Shown here: piece by piece, positions 5,820 to 7,706 of the stretch
Position numbering within the stretch: position 1 is the first letter of the stretch
How the letters are laid out: the number at the start of each line of letters is the position of its first letter
Origin: an uncultured Sphingomonadales bacterium
GTDB taxonomy: Bacteria; Pseudomonadota; Alphaproteobacteria; Sphingomonadales; Sphingomonadaceae
Direction of reading: 5' to 3'
DNA: 7,706 nt
Assembly: GCA_903828025.1 (NCBI GenBank)
Contig: CAIKKO010000486.1
Coordinates: forward strand, 1 to 7,706
Made by a program: the position numbers and the translations under genes
The notes under the pieces: generated by a model
What the model saw: only the letters and a program-made list of their open reading frames with translations
Database searches by the model: none
Told to the model about the DNA's origin: nothing

Positions 5820-6893
5820 ATGATGGCCGTCCCTGCCACGATGGCGGCAGTCCTGCTGACCGGCAACGGCGGCTTCGAATGCCTGTCCTATCGCACCGAT
5901 GTGCCGGTGCCGCAGCCGGGCCCGGGCGAGCTACTGATCCGCGTCGGCGCGGCCGGGGTCAACAACACCGATATCAACACCCGCACGGCGTGGTATTCCA
6001 AAGCCGTGGTCGAAGCGACCGAGGCAGGTGGCGGCGATGGTTTTGCCGAAGCGCGCACCGAAGATTCAGGCTGGACCGGCGCCGTGCCGCAGTTCCCGCG
6101 GATTCAGGGCGCGGATGCCTGCGGACGCGTGGTCGCGGTGGGGGAGGGGGTTGATCCTGCGCGCATCGGGAGCCGTGTGCTGGTCGAGCCGGTGTTCCGG
6201 GGCCCCAGCCGGTTCGAGGCGACCTATTTCGGCTCCGAAGTCGATGGCGGATTTGCGCAATATGCCCGCGTACCGTCTGTCCACGCGCACCGCATCGAAA
6301 CCCCGCTGAGCGATGTGGAACTCGCCTCGTTCCCCTGCGCCTATTCGGCGGCCGAAAACATGCTCACCCGCACCGCGCTGGCGGCGGGCGAGCGCGTGTT
6401 GGTGACAGGCGCTTCGGGCGGTGTAGGCTCGGCGGCCGTGCAACTCGCCAAGCGGCGCGGGGCGGACGTGACCGCGCTCGCCAGTGCCGACAAGGCAGAC
6501 GGCGTCCGCGCGCTCGGGGCCAGCCAAGTTGAACCGCGCGGGAGCCGCTTCGCGCCCGAAACCTTCGATGTGGTGATCGACGTTGCAGGCGGGGCCGGTT
6601 TTCCTGCCCTGCTCGATGCCTTGAAGCGCGGCGGGCGTTACGGCGTGGCGGGGGCGATTTCCGGCCCGATTGCCGAACTCGATCTGCGCACGCTCTACCT
6701 CAAGGACCTGACGCTTTACGGCTGCACGATCCTTGATCCGCACGTTTTCCCCAATCTTGTCGGCTATATCGAGCGGTGCGAAATCCGCCCCGTTGTCGCC
6801 GCCACCTATCCGCTTTCCGAAATCGCCTTGGCGCAGCGCGCCTTTCTTGAAAAGAAGCACGTCGGCAAGATCGTGCTGATCCCCGGAGAATAA
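5820..6893 (+). CDS. MDR-family NAD(P)-dependent oxidoreductase (quinone-reductase/alcohol-dehydrogenase-like, no zinc)
   Basis: This 357-residue medium-chain dehydrogenase/reductase has a GroES-like domain at about residues 34-155 (PGPGELLIRVGAAGVNNTD, then IQGADACGRVVAVGEGV), a Rossmann domain with VLVTGASGGVGSAAVQLAK (193-211), and a C-terminal return to the catalytic fold ending KKHVGKIVLIPGE. The catalytic zinc cysteine of alcohol dehydrogenases (GxCGTD) is replaced by GVNNTD, and the structural-zinc cysteines are missing, so it belongs with zinc-less quinone oxidoreductase or enoyl-reductase-like members. Between D51 and G97 it carries about 20 residues more than compact quinone reductases (WYSKAVVEATEAGGGDGF and onward), which probably reshape the active site. 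Tandem ATGs at 5820 and 5823 both fit; ATG 5841 (M8) is where many relatives begin. The G-run 5806-5810 is the likely ribosome binding site. It follows the hairpin repeat and is 6 bp from the next gene, hence the same operon. Substrate unknown. Confidence 0.85.
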   Translation: MMAVPATMAAVLLTGNGGFECLSYRTDVPVPQPGPGELLIRVGAAGVNNTDINTRTAWYSKAVVEATEAGGGDGFAEARTEDSGWTGAVPQFPRIQGADACGRVVAVGEGVDPARIGSRVLVEPVFRGPSRFEATYFGSEVDGGFAQYARVPSVHAHRIETPLSDVELASFPCAYSAAENMLTRTALAAGERVLVTGASGGVGSAAVQLAKRRGADVTALASADKADGVRALGASQVEPRGSRFAPETFDVVIDVAGGAGFPALLDALKRGGRYGVAGAISGPIAELDLRTLYLKDLTLYGCTILDPHVFPNLVGYIERCEIRPVVAATYPLSEIALAQRAFLEKKHVGKIVLIPGE

Positions 6894-6899
6894 CCTGTC

Positions 6900-7706
6900 A
6901 TGAAAATCGGTTTCATCGGCCTCGGCAATGTCGGCGGCAAGCTGGCAGGCAGCCTCATCCGCAACGGCCATGACGTCACCGTGCGCGATCTCAATCCCGA
7001 ACTCGTCGCCGAATATGTCGCGCGCGGCGCCAAGGAAGCGGCGAGCCCCGCCGCGCTCGGCGAAGCGGTCGATGTGATCATCACCTGCCTGCCGTCGCCC
7101 GCCGCCAGCGCGGCGGTGGCAGAAGGGGAGGACGGCTTCCTCTCGGTCATGCGCCCCGGGCAGGTCTGGATGGAAATGAGCACGACCGACTACGCCGAAG
7201 TCCTGCGGCTCGGCCCGCTGGTTGAGGCACGCGGCGGCCTGTTCATGGAATGCCCCGTCTCGGGCGGGTGCCACCGCGCCGATACCGGCAATATCTCGAT
7301 TTTTGCCGCTGGACCCCGCGAAGGGTTCGAGCGCGTGCTTCCGGTGCTCACCACACTCGGCCGCCGCGTGCTGCACACGGGCAATTGGGGCACCGCCTCG
7401 CAGCTCAAGGTCATGACCAACTTCCTCTGCACCGCGCACCTCGTCGCGCTCGCCGAAGCGCTGACGGTGTGCAAGGCGGTCGGGCTCGACATGAACACGA
7501 CCTATGAGGCGAGCCGCATCTCCTCGGGCAACAGCTTCGTGCACGAGACCGAATCGAAGGTCATCCTCAACGGCAGCCGCGATATCAACTTCACCATGGA
7601 CCTCGTTTCCAAGGACGTCGGCCTGTTCGACAAGATCGCGCAGGAAACCGGCGTGCCGGTCGAAATGTCACCGCTAATCGTGCGCTTGTTCAAGGAAGGT
7701 GAGGCC
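6900..7706 (+). CDS. Beta-hydroxyacid dehydrogenase (3-hydroxyisobutyrate dehydrogenase family), cut by window end
   Basis: The first 269 residues of an NAD(P)-dependent beta-hydroxyacid dehydrogenase are present, open to the window edge. Relatives have about 290-300 residues, so roughly 20-40 are missing. Seen: dinucleotide motif GFIGLGNVGG (4-13), the substrate loop ECPVSGG (117-123, usually DxPVSGG), GTASQLKVMTN (164-174) with catalytic Lys170 and Asn174, and FTMDLVSKDVGL (231-242) with the conserved Lys238. Asp30 after the second beta strand (VTVRDLNP) favours NAD over NADP; NADP-type relatives usually have an NR pair there. The expected reaction is oxidation of a 2- or 3-hydroxy acid to an oxo acid or semialdehyde. 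Start ATG 6900 has GGAGAA at 6885-6890, overlapping the end of the upstream gene, with a 6-bp gap. A hydroxy acid made by the dioxygenase, or a fragment released by the aldolase-like protein, is a reasonable but unproven substrate. Confidence 0.9.
   Translation, partial: MKIGFIGLGNVGGKLAGSLIRNGHDVTVRDLNPELVAEYVARGAKEAASPAALGEAVDVIITCLPSPAASAAVAEGEDGFLSVMRPGQVWMEMSTTDYAEVLRLGPLVEARGGLFMECPVSGGCHRADTGNISIFAAGPREGFERVLPVLTTLGRRVLHTGNWGTASQLKVMTNFLCTAHLVALAEALTVCKAVGLDMNTTYEASRISSGNSFVHETESKVILNGSRDINFTMDLVSKDVGLFDKIAQETGVPVEMSPLIVRLFKEGEA

Noticed and set aside
6066..7544. A 492-codon open frame antisense to the oxidoreductase and dehydrogenase genes.
   Set aside because: It spans two clearly real sense genes and their junction, and its Arg/Ala/His-rich composition is that of a shadow frame.

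Overview
The window is GC-rich, with coding genes packed on both strands. It looks like a chromosomal segment of an alphaproteobacterium, most likely a sphingomonad (Novosphingobium/Erythrobacter/Sphingomonas type). This rests on codon use and on a long inverted repeat at 5735-5809 built on GTTCGTGTCGAG...CGAGACAC, a motif I remember as common between genes in Sphingomonadales. No database was searched. I see no tRNA, rRNA, CRISPR array, transposase or prophage gene. No gene-free stretch exceeds about 150 bases.

Left part (1-1647): the 5' end of glpD (FAD-dependent glycerol-3-phosphate dehydrogenase) leaves the window on the minus strand. Divergent from it is a complete, probably exported alpha/beta hydrolase with a visible Ser-Asp-His triad. 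The hydrolase converges on a LysR-family gene, and a short hairpin at 1629-1647 contains both stop codons.

Middle (1643-3861): two LysR-type regulators of different subfamilies are divergently transcribed. Their 118-bp intergenic region holds a perfect T-N11-A palindrome (ATTGAC-N4-GTCAAT) and a consensus TATAAT box placed as in a classical LysR-controlled promoter. After the second regulator comes a 151-bp leader with a 16-bp tandem duplication that begins over the stop codon, and two potential helices that cannot form together.

Right part (3862-7706): four plus-strand genes form a probable catabolic operon. They encode a 2-oxoglutarate/Fe(II) dioxygenase of the gamma-butyrobetaine/trimethyllysine hydroxylase family, a class II aldolase/adducin-type protein (GTGA overlap with the dioxygenase), a zinc-less MDR oxidoreductase after a 105-bp gap holding the hairpin repeat, and an NAD-type beta-hydroxyacid dehydrogenase (6-bp gap, cut by the window end). 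Hydroxylation followed by oxidation and C-C cleavage or decarboxylation is a coherent chemical order, but the substrate cannot be read from the sequence. The dioxygenase and the aldolase both lack residues that are hallmarks of characterised relatives, so this operon with its paired LysR genes is the best candidate here for an undescribed pathway.
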